From NCBI GenBank assembly GCA_023445495.1, contig JAEXLC010000223.1:14338-78337 (forward strand): a stretch of 64,000 nt of DNA. The letters run 5' to 3'. This DNA comes from Pseudomonadota bacterium (lineage in GTDB: Bacteria > Pseudomonadota > Alphaproteobacteria > Sphingomonadales > Sphingomonadaceae). The notes under the pieces are model-generated. The model saw only the letters and a list, made by a program, of their open reading frames with translations. It made no database searches and was not told where the DNA came from. The translations under genes were made by a program, and so were the position numbers. Of the stretch, positions 52,655 to 61,300 are shown piece by piece (the stretch's first letter is position 1; each line of letters opens with the position of its first letter).

Positions 52655-53938
52655 TTAAGCCAGCGCCAGCCCCGGCTGCGGCTTCTCCGCCCGCGCTGCG
52701 AGGATCGCCACAGCTGCCACCAGCCCGAAAGCGCCGGCCACCAGGAAGGCCGGCGTATAGGTGCCCGTCCAGGCCCGCACCGCCCCTGCCCCGAATGCCG
52801 CGGTCGCCGCGCCGATCTGGTGGCCGACCATCACCCAGCCGAACACGATCGGCGCGTCCCGCTCGCCGAAATGGACATTGGCCAGCTTCACCGTCGGCGG
52901 CACGGTCGCGATCCAGTCGAGCCCGTAGAAGATCGCGAAGACCAGCAGGCTCGACGCACTGAAGTCGAGGAAGGGCAGCGCCAACAGCGAGAGGCCGCGC
53001 AGCCCGTAATAGACGAACAGCAACTTGCGCGGATCATGGCGGTCGGTCAGCCAGCCCGAGGCCGTGGTGCCGAACAGGTCGAACAGCCCCATCAGGCTGA
53101 GCAGTCCCGCCGCCTGCACCGGCGCAATGCCATGATCGCCGCAAAACGCGATCAGATGGGTGCCGACCAGCCCGTTGGTGGTCAGCCCGCAGACAAAGAA
53201 GGTGCCGAACAGCAGCCAGAAGGTCATGCTCTTCGAGGCGCGGAACAGTGCGGTGAAGGCAAGCGCCGGCGTCGCGGCCTGCTTCATCGGCGGCGGCGGT
53301 GCGCTGGCATCGGTCTCGCCGAAGCGGCGCACGCCGACATCCTGCGGATGCTCGGGCATGAACAGCAGCACGAAAGGGATCACCAGCGCGGTTGCGATCG
53401 ACACGGCCAGTGCCACCGGCCGCCAGGCGCCGCCTTCGGCCAGCCAGGCGAGCAGCGGCAGGAAGACCAGCGCGCCGGTGGCGGTGCTCGCGGTCAGCAT
53501 GCCCATCACCAGCCCCTGGCGCGTCGCGAACCAGCGATTGACCACGGCGGCGCCCAGCACCGAGGCCACCGCGCCACTGCCCACGCCCGAGACCACGCCC
53601 CAGCTCAGCACATATTGCCAGGGCTCGGACATCCACAGGCTGGCAAAGGTCGCCGCCGACATCAGGACCAGCCCGCCCAGCATGGTGCGCTTGATCCCCA
53701 GGCTCAGCATCAGGGCGGCGGCGAAGGGGCCGACCAGCCCGTAGAGGAAGATGCCGATCGCCGCGGCCGCCGAGATCGTCGCCCGGTCCCAGCCGAAATG
53801 CTGTTCGAGCGGCAGCATCATCACGCCCGGTGCCGAGCGCAATCCGGCCGAGGCGAGCAACGCGACGAAGGTGATCGCCGCGACGATGCCGGCATAGCCG
53901 CGCGCGCCGAAAGGCATGCGGGAAAGCAGCGCGATCAT
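52655..53938 (-). CDS. MFS transporter (monocarboxylate-porter-like)
   Basis: 427 residues with twelve predicted helices. TM4-5 carry SGVGSGAVASVLGAAVVNRWF and the family loop GWLTDRHDPRKLL. Start ATG 53938 overlaps the MarR stop by 4 bp (ATGA), so the regulator and transporter are co-translated; this suggests export or import of the MarR effector. Substrate not visible. Confidence 0.88.
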   Translation of the reverse strand: MIALLSRMPFGARGYAGIVAAITFVALLASAGLRSAPGVMMLPLEQHFGWDRATISAAAAIGIFLYGLVGPFAAALMLSLGIKRTMLGGLVLMSAATFASLWMSEPWQYVLSWGVVSGVGSGAVASVLGAAVVNRWFATRQGLVMGMLTASTATGALVFLPLLAWLAEGGAWRPVALAVSIATALVIPFVLLFMPEHPQDVGVRRFGETDASAPPPPMKQAATPALAFTALFRASKSMTFWLLFGTFFVCGLTTNGLVGTHLIAFCGDHGIAPVQAAGLLSLMGLFDLFGTTASGWLTDRHDPRKLLFVYYGLRGLSLLALPFLDFSASSLLVFAIFYGLDWIATVPPTVKLANVHFGERDAPIVFGWVMVGHQIGAATAAFGAGAVRAWTGTYTPAFLVAGAFGLVAAVAILAARAEKPQPGLALA

Positions 53939-54384
53939 GCCCGGCCTCCCGCGCGCTCGACACTGGCGGTGAAACTTTCGAGCCCCGCTTTCAGCACCTT
54001 CCACAGCGCGGCTCCGGCTTCCTCCTCGACGCGCTGCTGGATGGCACCCCAGTCGGGCTCGGCGGCGTGCATCGCCGCCCGCCCCTCAGCCGTGAGCGAC
54101 GCGCATTTGCTGCGCCCCTCGCCGGCCGCCGTGCGGACCCAGCCGCGCTTCTCAAGCGGCGCAAGCGCCCGGTAGAGCGAGCTACGGTCCATCTCGAGCT
54201 GTTCGGCCAGCCGGCTCAGTGCCAGCGGCTCGCCCCGGGCGATGTGCCGCAGGATCGCGAACTGGCCGATCGACATGCCGTGGCTGGCCAAAGCCTCGTC
54301 ATAGACGCGGCCGATGACGCGGGAGGCCTTGCGCAGCAGCGTGCAGGCACAGACCGAGGGAAGCGAATCCTGATGCATATGCAT
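53935..54384 (-). CDS. MarR-family transcriptional regulator
   Basis: 149 residues with a winged-helix domain: LSRLAEQLEMDRSSLYRALAPLEKRGW is split across the recognition helix and wing. The first codons ATG CAT ATG CAT are themselves one of four TGCATATGCA palindromes upstream, so operator and start codon coincide. No Shine-Dalgarno precedes either ATG; a TATACA box only a few bases upstream would make the message leaderless. Likely a repressor of itself and the MFS gene, relieved by a small aromatic or similar ligand. Confidence 0.92.
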   Translation of the reverse strand: MHMHQDSLPSVCACTLLRKASRVIGRVYDEALASHGMSIGQFAILRHIARGEPLALSRLAEQLEMDRSSLYRALAPLEKRGWVRTAAGEGRSKCASLTAEGRAAMHAAEPDWGAIQQRVEEEAGAALWKVLKAGLESFTASVERAGGRA

Positions 54385-54452
54385 CGTGTATATGCATCAA
54401 ACGCGCCGCACAACGCTGCATATGCATCATGCGTACACATCATGCATATGCA
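54371..54452. promoter_or_regulatory. tandem TGCATATGCA operators of the MarR/MFS operon
   Basis: Perfect TGCATATGCA palindromes at 54374-54383, 54417-54426 and 54443-54452, and a partial copy TATATGCATCA at 54388-54398. The first extends to the 12-bp ATGCATATGCAT that spells the start of marR. Such AT-rich palindromes are unusual in this high-GC DNA and fit MarR dimer sites. Confidence 0.75.
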
Positions 54453-54459
54453 GCGAGTA

Positions 54460-56436
54460 TCAGATCGGGTTGTATTTCGCCAGGAACGCCTCGAGCGCCT
54501 TGAGGAATTCGAGCCGGTCCGCCTCGCGGGTGAAGTGGTGATCGCCTTCGGGCTGCTCGATATAGGTTACATTCTTTCCCGCTTCTTTCAAGCGCTTGGC
54601 CATCAGCCGCGACTGCGAGACGGGAACCCTTTTGTCCTCCTTGCCATGCACGATCAGGATCGGTGTGGAGAATTGCTCGGGGAAGTTGAGCGGCGAGACG
54701 CCCTTGAGATCCCCCACCTGCTGCCGCAGCCAGTCCTGCCGCGCGCCCGAGCCTAGGAAGTTGCGGTTGAAGCGGATCATGCGATTGAGGTCCGACACGC
54801 CGGCATAGGAAACCGCGCAGCGATAGCGCGATCCGTCGCGCTGGGCGGCGCGCATCGCCGCATAGCCGCCATAGGAGGCGCCGACCATGCAGACCCGCTT
54901 GGGATCAGCGATGCCCTGCGCCGCCAGCGCGGTCACGGCATCGTCCAGGTCGTCCTGCATCGCCAGGCCCCATTGGCCCTGGCCCTTGCGGGTGAACTTG
55001 GTGCCATAGCCCGAGGATCCGCGATAATTGGGCTGGATCACCACATAGCCGCGATCCGCCATGAACTGGGCCCACCAGTCCCATTCCTCGGTGTCACGGG
55101 CATAGGGGCCGCCATGCGGCATGACGATCAGCGGGGCGTTGTGCGGGTCGTTCACCGGCAGGGTCAGCACCGCCGGGATCTCCAGCCCGTCGCGCGCTTT
55201 GTAGCGGATCGTCTTGACCCGGTGGAGCAGGCGCATGCCGATCGTGCTGTTGACGCTGCCGATCGGCGTCATCGAACCGTCCGCGCGGTACAGGAAATAG
55301 CCGCCTGGGGCCGAAGCCGAACCGGCACGGACGATCACGGTGCTGCGATCCCGGTTCATCGAGATAATCTCCGGCTGGCCGCCCTTGATCATCCCGTTCA
55401 GCTTCGCCTGCAGCGCGACCATCGCGGGATCGGTCCATACCATGCCCGGCTTGTCGCGCGTCACGTCGATGCCGAGATAGCCGAAGCCGGTTCCGTCGGT
55501 CCGGATCCCGTCGATATCGAAGCCCTTCGAAGCAAAGAGCTGCTTGCCGCGCTCGAGCTTCGTCAGGTCATATTCGTAGAGCGCCGAGAACCCGCCCTCG
55601 TCGTCGCCGATGATCAGCGCCTTGGTCGGGTCGCTGAGGAACAGGGTCGGCATCTCGATCGAGTCGCTGATCGAGGTCGCCTTGTCGATCACCTTGAAAT
55701 TCTCGCCGCGCTGCTGGCGATAGTAGAGGCGGCGCTTGCGCCCATCATCGGACAGGCCATAGCCCATCCGGACGACGCCATTGCCGTCGGCATACCAGTC
55801 CCACACCCCGGTCATGCCGGGCTGGACGCGCCGTGCCCGGCCACTGGAAACGTCGATCTCGTCCACCCGCGGCCAGAAGTCCGGCTGGTTGCCATAGATC
55901 GAGTTCTGCGATCCGAGCAGGATGCGGGGCGTGCCGTCGCGCGCTACCCAGATCAGGTCCGACCCATTCTGGCCGGCGGTCTCCTTGTTGAGCTTGACCA
56001 GCTTGGTGCCGTCCGCACGCACACCGAAGGCGCGGGTGAGGTACCATTCCTCGTCATCGACCGGCACGGTCTGGCCGATGCCGACGACGAGCCACTCGTC
56101 ATTCACCCATTTCCACCAGTTGAGATCGGTGTCCCCCAGCGCGATGATCGCAGGCTTGCCGCCTTCCACCGAGAAGACGCCGAAATACTGGACGCCGTTC
56201 ACCGCGATCCGCGCTGCGACCTTGTCGCCCTTTGGCGACAGGGTCGGAGCCTCGATCGCCGGGAGCTCGGCGAAGACCTCGGTGTCGTAGCGAACCACGC
56301 GGGATGCCTGCCCCGCCGCCGCCGATGCTGGTGCCGGCGCCGCGGCTGGCGCTGTCTGCGCGGAAGCCCATCCCGAAACACCCGCGCCAAGAGCGAACGC
56401 CGCCAATGCGGACGACACAAGCAAGCTGCTACGCAT
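54460..56436 (-). CDS. S9-family prolyl-oligopeptidase-like peptidase
   Basis: 658 residues, exported by a signal peptide (ALAAFALGAGVSGWASAQ). N-terminal beta-propeller followed by an alpha/beta-hydrolase domain in the last 250 residues. The catalytic Ser is in MVGASYGGYAAM, the Asp in IVHGKEDKRVP and the His in PEGDHHFTR. Probably a periplasmic acylaminoacyl or dipeptidyl peptidase. Preceded by an Ala/Pro-rich linker. Confidence 0.93.
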   Translation of the reverse strand: MRSSLLVSSALAAFALGAGVSGWASAQTAPAAAPAPASAAAGQASRVVRYDTEVFAELPAIEAPTLSPKGDKVAARIAVNGVQYFGVFSVEGGKPAIIALGDTDLNWWKWVNDEWLVVGIGQTVPVDDEEWYLTRAFGVRADGTKLVKLNKETAGQNGSDLIWVARDGTPRILLGSQNSIYGNQPDFWPRVDEIDVSSGRARRVQPGMTGVWDWYADGNGVVRMGYGLSDDGRKRRLYYRQQRGENFKVIDKATSISDSIEMPTLFLSDPTKALIIGDDEGGFSALYEYDLTKLERGKQLFASKGFDIDGIRTDGTGFGYLGIDVTRDKPGMVWTDPAMVALQAKLNGMIKGGQPEIISMNRDRSTVIVRAGSASAPGGYFLYRADGSMTPIGSVNSTIGMRLLHRVKTIRYKARDGLEIPAVLTLPVNDPHNAPLIVMPHGGPYARDTEEWDWWAQFMADRGYVVIQPNYRGSSGYGTKFTRKGQGQWGLAMQDDLDDAVTALAAQGIADPKRVCMVGASYGGYAAMRAAQRDGSRYRCAVSYAGVSDLNRMIRFNRNFLGSGARQDWLRQQVGDLKGVSPLNFPEQFSTPILIVHGKEDKRVPVSQSRLMAKRLKEAGKNVTYIEQPEGDHHFTREADRLEFLKALEAFLAKYNPI

Positions 56437-56563
56437 GAATCCCCCCTAATCCCCGCAAATTACTCGAAGGATTTCGTTACATTGGCAAGACAAGGTTGGC
56501 ACCGTTTCGACTGCTTGCCGCGGGCGATTGCCCCCGGCGCACCCGCCCGCTATCCCCGCCTGC

Positions 56564-57226
56564 ATGAAGCTCTACATCGGCAACAAGGCCTATTCCTCCT
56601 GGTCGCTGCGCGGCTGGCTCGCCTGCAAGCAAGCAGGGCTCCCCTTCGAAGAAGTGGTGGTGCCGCTGTATGACGATGCCTGGGAAAAGCGCCGGGAGGG
56701 CGACGAGTTCGCGCCTTCATCGGGCAAGGTACCGATCCTGTGGGACGGCGACGCCGTGGTGTGGGACAGCCTGGCGATCGTCGAATATCTGAACGACAAG
56801 ACCGGCAACACCAGGTTCTGGCCGACCGAGCCCGCCGCCCGCGCCATGGCTCGCTCGATGGCTGCCGAGATGCATTCCAGCTTCGCTGCGCTGCGCCGCA
56901 AGCACAGCATGAACATCCGCCAGGTCTATCCGCCCAAGACCCCCGACGCCGATGTGATCCAGGACATCGGCCGGATCATGGAGCTATGGGCCCAGGCGCG
57001 CGCGCGCTTCGGCGGCGACGGCCAGTTCCTGTTCGGCGAGTTCGGCGCGGCGGACATCATGTTCGCGCCGGTGGTGACCCGCCTGGTCACCTATTCGCTT
57101 CCGGTCGCCCGCTTTGCGCCCGCCTATATGAACGCCGTGCTCCAGCACCCCTTCATGCAGGACTGGATCGCCGGCGCCCAGGAGGAAGAATGGGTGATCC
57201 AGCAATTCGAGGCGGATCCGGCCTGA
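56564..57226 (+). CDS. glutathione S-transferase family protein
   Basis: 220 residues with the N-terminal thioredoxin-like domain (LYIGNKAYSSWSLRGWL, KVPILWDGDAVVWDSLAI) and a helical C-terminal domain ending with a GST-like FGAADIMFAPVV. It starts at ATG 56564; upstream codons are not GST-like. Cytoplasmic; substrate unknown. Ends four bases before the convergent cupin gene. Confidence 0.9.
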   Translation: MKLYIGNKAYSSWSLRGWLACKQAGLPFEEVVVPLYDDAWEKRREGDEFAPSSGKVPILWDGDAVVWDSLAIVEYLNDKTGNTRFWPTEPAARAMARSMAAEMHSSFAALRRKHSMNIRQVYPPKTPDADVIQDIGRIMELWAQARARFGGDGQFLFGEFGAADIMFAPVVTRLVTYSLPVARFAPAYMNAVLQHPFMQDWIAGAQEEEWVIQQFEADPA

Positions 57227-57230
57227 TCTC

Positions 57231-57677
57231 CTAGAAGCCGGAGCCGTCCTTGCGGCGAAAGCCCTGGCCGGCGGGCAGGTGCATGTCGATGTCGGGATAA
57301 TGGCAGTCGCTGGCGGACGGCCTGCCGACCGCGACATAGACGCAGGGCGCATCGCTGCGGTTCTGCAGGACATGGCCGTTGCCATCGCCCTTGGGGAAAG
57401 CGGCGATATCTCCGGGCAGCATCGGCGTCTCGCCGCCATCGTCGACCAGCACCGCCTCGCCCGCCAGCATCACGACGAACTCGTCCTCGCCCGCATGCCA
57501 GTGCCGATGGGCGGACCAGGCGCCCGGCTCCAGCGTCACATGGCTGAACCCGAAATCGGTGATCCCGCTCGCAGGCGCCAGCCTTCGGTACCAGCGGCCC
57601 TGCACCACCCCGGCAAATTCGGGCGGATAGCCCGTTGCGTTGGTCTGCGGGATTGTATCGAGATCGAGCTTGGGCAA
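57231..57677 (-). CDS. cupin-domain protein
   Basis: About 148 residues with a single cupin barrel: metal motif HRHWHAGEDEFVVMLAGE and a second motif FPKGDGNGHVLQN. The start is uncertain; a TTG at 57677 has GGAGG five bases upstream and is preferred, a GTG at 57689 is the alternative. Divergent from dapE, with the two starts close together. Function unknown (small-molecule metalloenzyme or binding protein). Confidence 0.78.
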   Translation of the reverse strand: MPKLDLDTIPQTNATGYPPEFAGVVQGRWYRRLAPASGITDFGFSHVTLEPGAWSAHRHWHAGEDEFVVMLAGEAVLVDDGGETPMLPGDIAAFPKGDGNGHVLQNRSDAPCVYVAVGRPSASDCHYPDIDMHLPAGQGFRRKDGSGF

Positions 57678-57691
57678 TGTCGCCTCCACCA

Positions 57692-58822
57692 ATGCCGGAG
57701 ACCATCTTGCCCGACGCAATCGAACTGACCAAGGCCCTGATCGCAGCCGAGAGCGTCACCCCTGCCCGGGGCAGCGTGTTCGACCTGCTGGAAGCAGCCC
57801 TTCTCCCGCTCGGCTTCACGGTCGAGCGCTTCGTCGAGGGCGAGGCACCGGACGGGCCGGTCGAGAATTTGCTCGCGGTGCGCGGCACCAGCGGCCGCCA
57901 CTTCGCCTTTGCCGGCCATCTCGACGTGGTGCCGCCGGGCCAGGGCTGGACCAGCGGTGCGTTCGAGCCGGAAATCCGGGGCGACCTGCTCTATGGACGC
58001 GGTGCCGTGGACATGAAGGGCGCCATCGCTGCCTTCGTCGCCGCGGCGGCGCAGGTGGAGGGCGGCGTGACGACGCTGATCATCACCGGTGACGAGGAAG
58101 GCCCCGCCACCTTCGGCACGCCGCGCCTGATCGAGCGGATGGCCGAGCGCGGCCTGCTCCCCGACCTGTGCCTGGTCGGCGAACCGACCTCGCAGCACCG
58201 GCTCGGCGACATGATCAAGATCGGCCGGCGCGGCTCGACGGTGATCGACATCATCGTGCCGGGCAAGCAGGGCCATGTCGCCTACCCGCACCTCGCCGAC
58301 AATCCGGTCCCGCGCCTCGTCCGCGCGCTGGCCGAGATCGACGCGATCGTGCTGGACGAGGGCAATGCCTGGTTCCAGCCCTCGAACATCGAGATCATCG
58401 ACCTGACGGTGGGCAATCCGGCCACCAACGTCATCCCCGCTGAGGCGAAGGCCCGGATCAGCATCCGCTTCAACGACCAGCAATATGGCCCCGACCTGAT
58501 CGCCCGGATCGAGGAGATCGTGCAGCGCCACGCCCCCGCCGGCATCGTCAAGGGCCGCGTCTATGGCGAAGCCTTCCTCACCGAGCCGGGCGAGCTCTCG
58601 GCGCTGGTCGCCGGCGCGATCGAAGCGAAGCTGGGCGTCACTCCCGAGCTTTCGACCACCGGCGGCACCTCCGATGCGCGTTTCCTGTCGAAGCTCTGCC
58701 CGGTGGTGGAGTTCGGCCTCCTCAACGCGACGATGCACAAGCTGGACGAGGCGGTGGCGCTGCCGGACCTGGAAGCGCTGACGGAGGTGTATGCGGAAGT
58801 GCTGCGGCGAGCGGTTCAGTAA
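57692..58822 (+). CDS. dapE: succinyl-diaminopimelate desuccinylase
   Basis: 376-residue M20-family zinc enzyme of lysine and meso-diaminopimelate synthesis. Metal and catalytic residues are visible in FAGHLDVVPPG, GRGAVDMKG, TGDEEGPA (Glu pair) and GGTSDARF, and the dimerisation domain is between about 180 and 290. ATG 57692 gives MPETILPDAIELTKAL; an in-frame ATG at 57677 is an alternative and neither has a strong ribosome site. Stands alone here, with argD- or dapD-type genes not in the window. Confidence 0.95.
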   Translation: MPETILPDAIELTKALIAAESVTPARGSVFDLLEAALLPLGFTVERFVEGEAPDGPVENLLAVRGTSGRHFAFAGHLDVVPPGQGWTSGAFEPEIRGDLLYGRGAVDMKGAIAAFVAAAAQVEGGVTTLIITGDEEGPATFGTPRLIERMAERGLLPDLCLVGEPTSQHRLGDMIKIGRRGSTVIDIIVPGKQGHVAYPHLADNPVPRLVRALAEIDAIVLDEGNAWFQPSNIEIIDLTVGNPATNVIPAEAKARISIRFNDQQYGPDLIARIEEIVQRHAPAGIVKGRVYGEAFLTEPGELSALVAGAIEAKLGVTPELSTTGGTSDARFLSKLCPVVEFGLLNATMHKLDEAVALPDLEALTEVYAEVLRRAVQ

Positions 58823-58824
58823 AT

Positions 58825-58971
58825 CCTCCCCGAGCTTGTCTCGGGGAGGGGGACCATTCGCGCAGCGAATGGTGGAGGGGCGGCGGTGGAACACCGCCGT
58901 CTTCGACGGCGACCCCTCCACCACGCCCTTCGGGCGCGGTCCCCCTCCCCCAGCAAGCTGGGGGAGGAACT
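58825..58971. repeat. composite palindromic element (family D)
   Basis: About 147 bp made of several nested hairpins: CCTCCCCGAG/CTCGGGGAGG at the left, ACCATTCGC/GCGAATGGT next, GGCGGTG/CACCGCC in the middle, GCCC/GGGC near the right and CCTCCCCCAG/CTGGGGGAGG at the end. It fills the space between the convergent dapE and GGDEF/EAL genes. A second copy begins at 63979. Confidence 0.85.
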
Positions 58972-58976
58972 AGCGG

Positions 58977-60653
58977 TTATCCCGCGATGCGCTGCGGCTC
59001 GACGCCGCGTGCCCATTCGAGGAAGGCTTCCTCTTCCATCGGCGTCGCCACGGCATAGCCCTGGAGCACGTCGCAGCCGATGACGCGCAGCACGGTGGCC
59101 TGGTCCTCGGTCTCGATGCCCTCGGCCACCGCCTCGCAGTTCAGGCCGTGGATCAGGCCGATCACCGCCTGGGCGATGGTCCGCGCCTCCGCACTGTCGG
59201 CGACATGCTCGATCAGGCTGCGATCGAGCTTGATCCGATCGATCGGCAGCCTGCGCAGACGGGCGATGTTCGAATAGCCGGTGCCGAAATCGTCGATGGC
59301 GATGGTCGCGCCGTCGTGGCGCAGCAGCGCGATCGCCTCGAGCACTTCGCTGGAACAATGCATCGCCAGCGTCTCGGTGATCTCGAGCTCGAGCAGGTTG
59401 GCGGGCGCGTTGGCCGCCAGCATCGCCTCGCGCAGCATCCGGAAGAAGCTGGCATGGTCGAGCTGGCGCGGGCTGATATTCACCGCCATGCGCTGCTGGA
59501 TGCCAAGGCGCCCCCAGCGCGAGATGGTCTCGGCGACGCTCTCCACCACCCATTCGCCGATCTCGACGATCAGGCCGGTCTCCTCGGCGCGCTGGATGAA
59601 CGCGCCGGGCATTTTGAGCCCGTCCGGGTGGCGCCAGCGCAGCAGCGCCTCGGCAGCGACGATGCGGCCATCGGTGGCGGAAACCTGGGGCTGGTAGACA
59701 AGCGTGAACTGATCCTTGTCGACCGCTTCGCGCAGGTCGCTTTCGAGACGCGCGCGCTCGGCGATCTCGGCGGCAAGGATCTCGGTGAAATGCTCGGCGC
59801 GGCCGCGGCCCATCGCCTTGGCATGATACATGGCGGCATCGGCGGCGCGCATCAGGTCGTGCAGCGTCGTGCCGTGCTCGGGGCGCAGCGCGATACCGAT
59901 CGAGGCACCGATCGACACTTCCTGGTCGGCGAGGTCGAACGGCTCGGACAGTGCGTAGAGGATGCCGCGGCCGATCCGCTCGGCTTCCCGCACATTGCGG
60001 AGCGCCGGGAAGAACATGGTGAATTCGTCGCCGGCGAGCCGGCCGATCAGCGGCGGACGCGCATCGGCTTCGGCGGCGAAGCGATCGGCGACGGCGCGCA
60101 GGCGATTGGCGACCATGCCGAGCAGCGCGTCGCCGGTGGCGTGACCCAACGTGTCGTTGACGTGCTTGAAGCGATCGAGATCGATGAAATAGAGCACCGC
60201 GACCGCGCCCGGCGGCAGTTCCGCCAGCATGCGCTCGGCGGTGCGGCGGAAATTGGTGCGGTTGGGCAGCGAGGTCACCGGATCGAACATCGCGAGCCGC
60301 TGGACGCTTTCCAGATTGGCGTGGAGCTGGCGGAACAGCCCGTCCATGGCGCGGGCCAGAGTCGGCACCGATTCATGCACCTGGGGCGGGATGCCGCTCT
60401 GCAGGTCGCCATTGGCGGCGCCCTGCAGGCGCTCGATCGCGGCGTCGATGGCTTCGGCGGTGGAAGCGATGCTGCGCTCGGCCGAGGCCCAGCACATCAC
60501 ACCACAGACGATCGCGGCGATCAGCGCGCGGCCTGCGGTCTCGACAGTGATCATGCCCGGCGTGGAGGCAGCCGCCAGCGCGAGGATGAACGCCACGGCA
60601 CCGGCGCACATCGCGAAGGCTATCGCACGGCTCTTGAGCGAAAATCCTTCCAC
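58977..60653 (-). CDS. GGDEF-EAL cyclic-di-GMP protein
   Basis: 558 residues. Two N-terminal membrane segments (about 10-60) are followed by a helical linker, a diguanylate-cyclase domain and an EAL phosphodiesterase domain. The cyclase signature is RLAGDEFTMF, GGDEF with Ala in the first position, a tolerated change that may still leave activity. The EAL motif AEALLRWRHPDG, NISPRQL, DDFGTGYSN and AEGIE are intact, so phosphodiesterase activity is likely. Would adjust c-di-GMP and hence attachment or polysaccharide output. Confidence 0.94.
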   Translation of the reverse strand: MEGFSLKSRAIAFAMCAGAVAFILALAAASTPGMITVETAGRALIAAIVCGVMCWASAERSIASTAEAIDAAIERLQGAANGDLQSGIPPQVHESVPTLARAMDGLFRQLHANLESVQRLAMFDPVTSLPNRTNFRRTAERMLAELPPGAVAVLYFIDLDRFKHVNDTLGHATGDALLGMVANRLRAVADRFAAEADARPPLIGRLAGDEFTMFFPALRNVREAERIGRGILYALSEPFDLADQEVSIGASIGIALRPEHGTTLHDLMRAADAAMYHAKAMGRGRAEHFTEILAAEIAERARLESDLREAVDKDQFTLVYQPQVSATDGRIVAAEALLRWRHPDGLKMPGAFIQRAEETGLIVEIGEWVVESVAETISRWGRLGIQQRMAVNISPRQLDHASFFRMLREAMLAANAPANLLELEITETLAMHCSSEVLEAIALLRHDGATIAIDDFGTGYSNIARLRRLPIDRIKLDRSLIEHVADSAEARTIAQAVIGLIHGLNCEAVAEGIETEDQATVLRVIGCDVLQGYAVATPMEEEAFLEWARGVEPQRIAG

Positions 60654-60733
60654 TGCGCTCGCTCTTCCCCCCAGGAATCCCTCGGAGACCGGCGAATCCC
60701 GACCTCGACCCCCGGAAACATGGCAGACAGAAG

Positions 60734-61300
60734 TTAAGAATTTTCCCGGGGCCGGCGCAGCACGATGTAGAGCGCACCCGCCCCGCCGTGGCGCGGATGC
60801 GCGCTCCTTACGGCAGCGATACGATCGGAATGGCGCGACGAGGCGAGCCAGTCGCCCACCGCCGCGCGAATCGCGCCGCGGGCGTGCGGCCGCTCGGATT
60901 CCGGGCGCGGCGGCTTGCCGGTGACGAGCAGCAGAACCCTGTCGCCGCGCGCGATGGCTACCTCCAGCCCGAAATCGAGCCGGTCATAGGCCGAAGACAG
61001 GCTGTGCCCGTGCAGGTCGACTGTCGATTCGGGCGAGACCAGCCCGCGCGACAGGCGGCGGTCCCAGGAAGCATCGAGCGTATTGGCCGCCACCCTGCGC
61101 GCCGGTGGAGGCGTCGGTGCCGGCGGGCGTGGCGGTGGCACCCGTCCCTTCACCTTGGGCGCGCCCGGCATTGGCAGCGGTGCCGGCGCCGTCGACTTCT
61201 CGATCGCCTCGACCGACTTCACCGGGCGTGCCTCGAGCGGGGTCACACTGGCGATCACCCGTTTCCACAGCGCCGCTTCCTCGGGCGCGAGGCGCCTCAC
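60734..61300 (-). CDS. Smr-domain protein
   Basis: 188 residues. N-terminal Pro/Ala-rich low-complexity half, C-terminal Smr domain (STVDLHGHSLSSAYDRL, VLLLVTGKP, HGGAGALYIVLRR), the MutS2-C-terminal/YdaL type, associated with nuclease or ribosome-linked activity. The GTG at 61300 overlaps the mltA stop (GTGA). Co-transcribed with secB-side cell-envelope genes in many sphingomonads is likely but not shown here. Confidence 0.9.
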   Translation of the reverse strand: MRRLAPEEAALWKRVIASVTPLEARPVKSVEAIEKSTAPAPLPMPGAPKVKGRVPPPRPPAPTPPPARRVAANTLDASWDRRLSRGLVSPESTVDLHGHSLSSAYDRLDFGLEVAIARGDRVLLLVTGKPPRPESERPHARGAIRAAVGDWLASSRHSDRIAAVRSAHPRHGGAGALYIVLRRPRENS

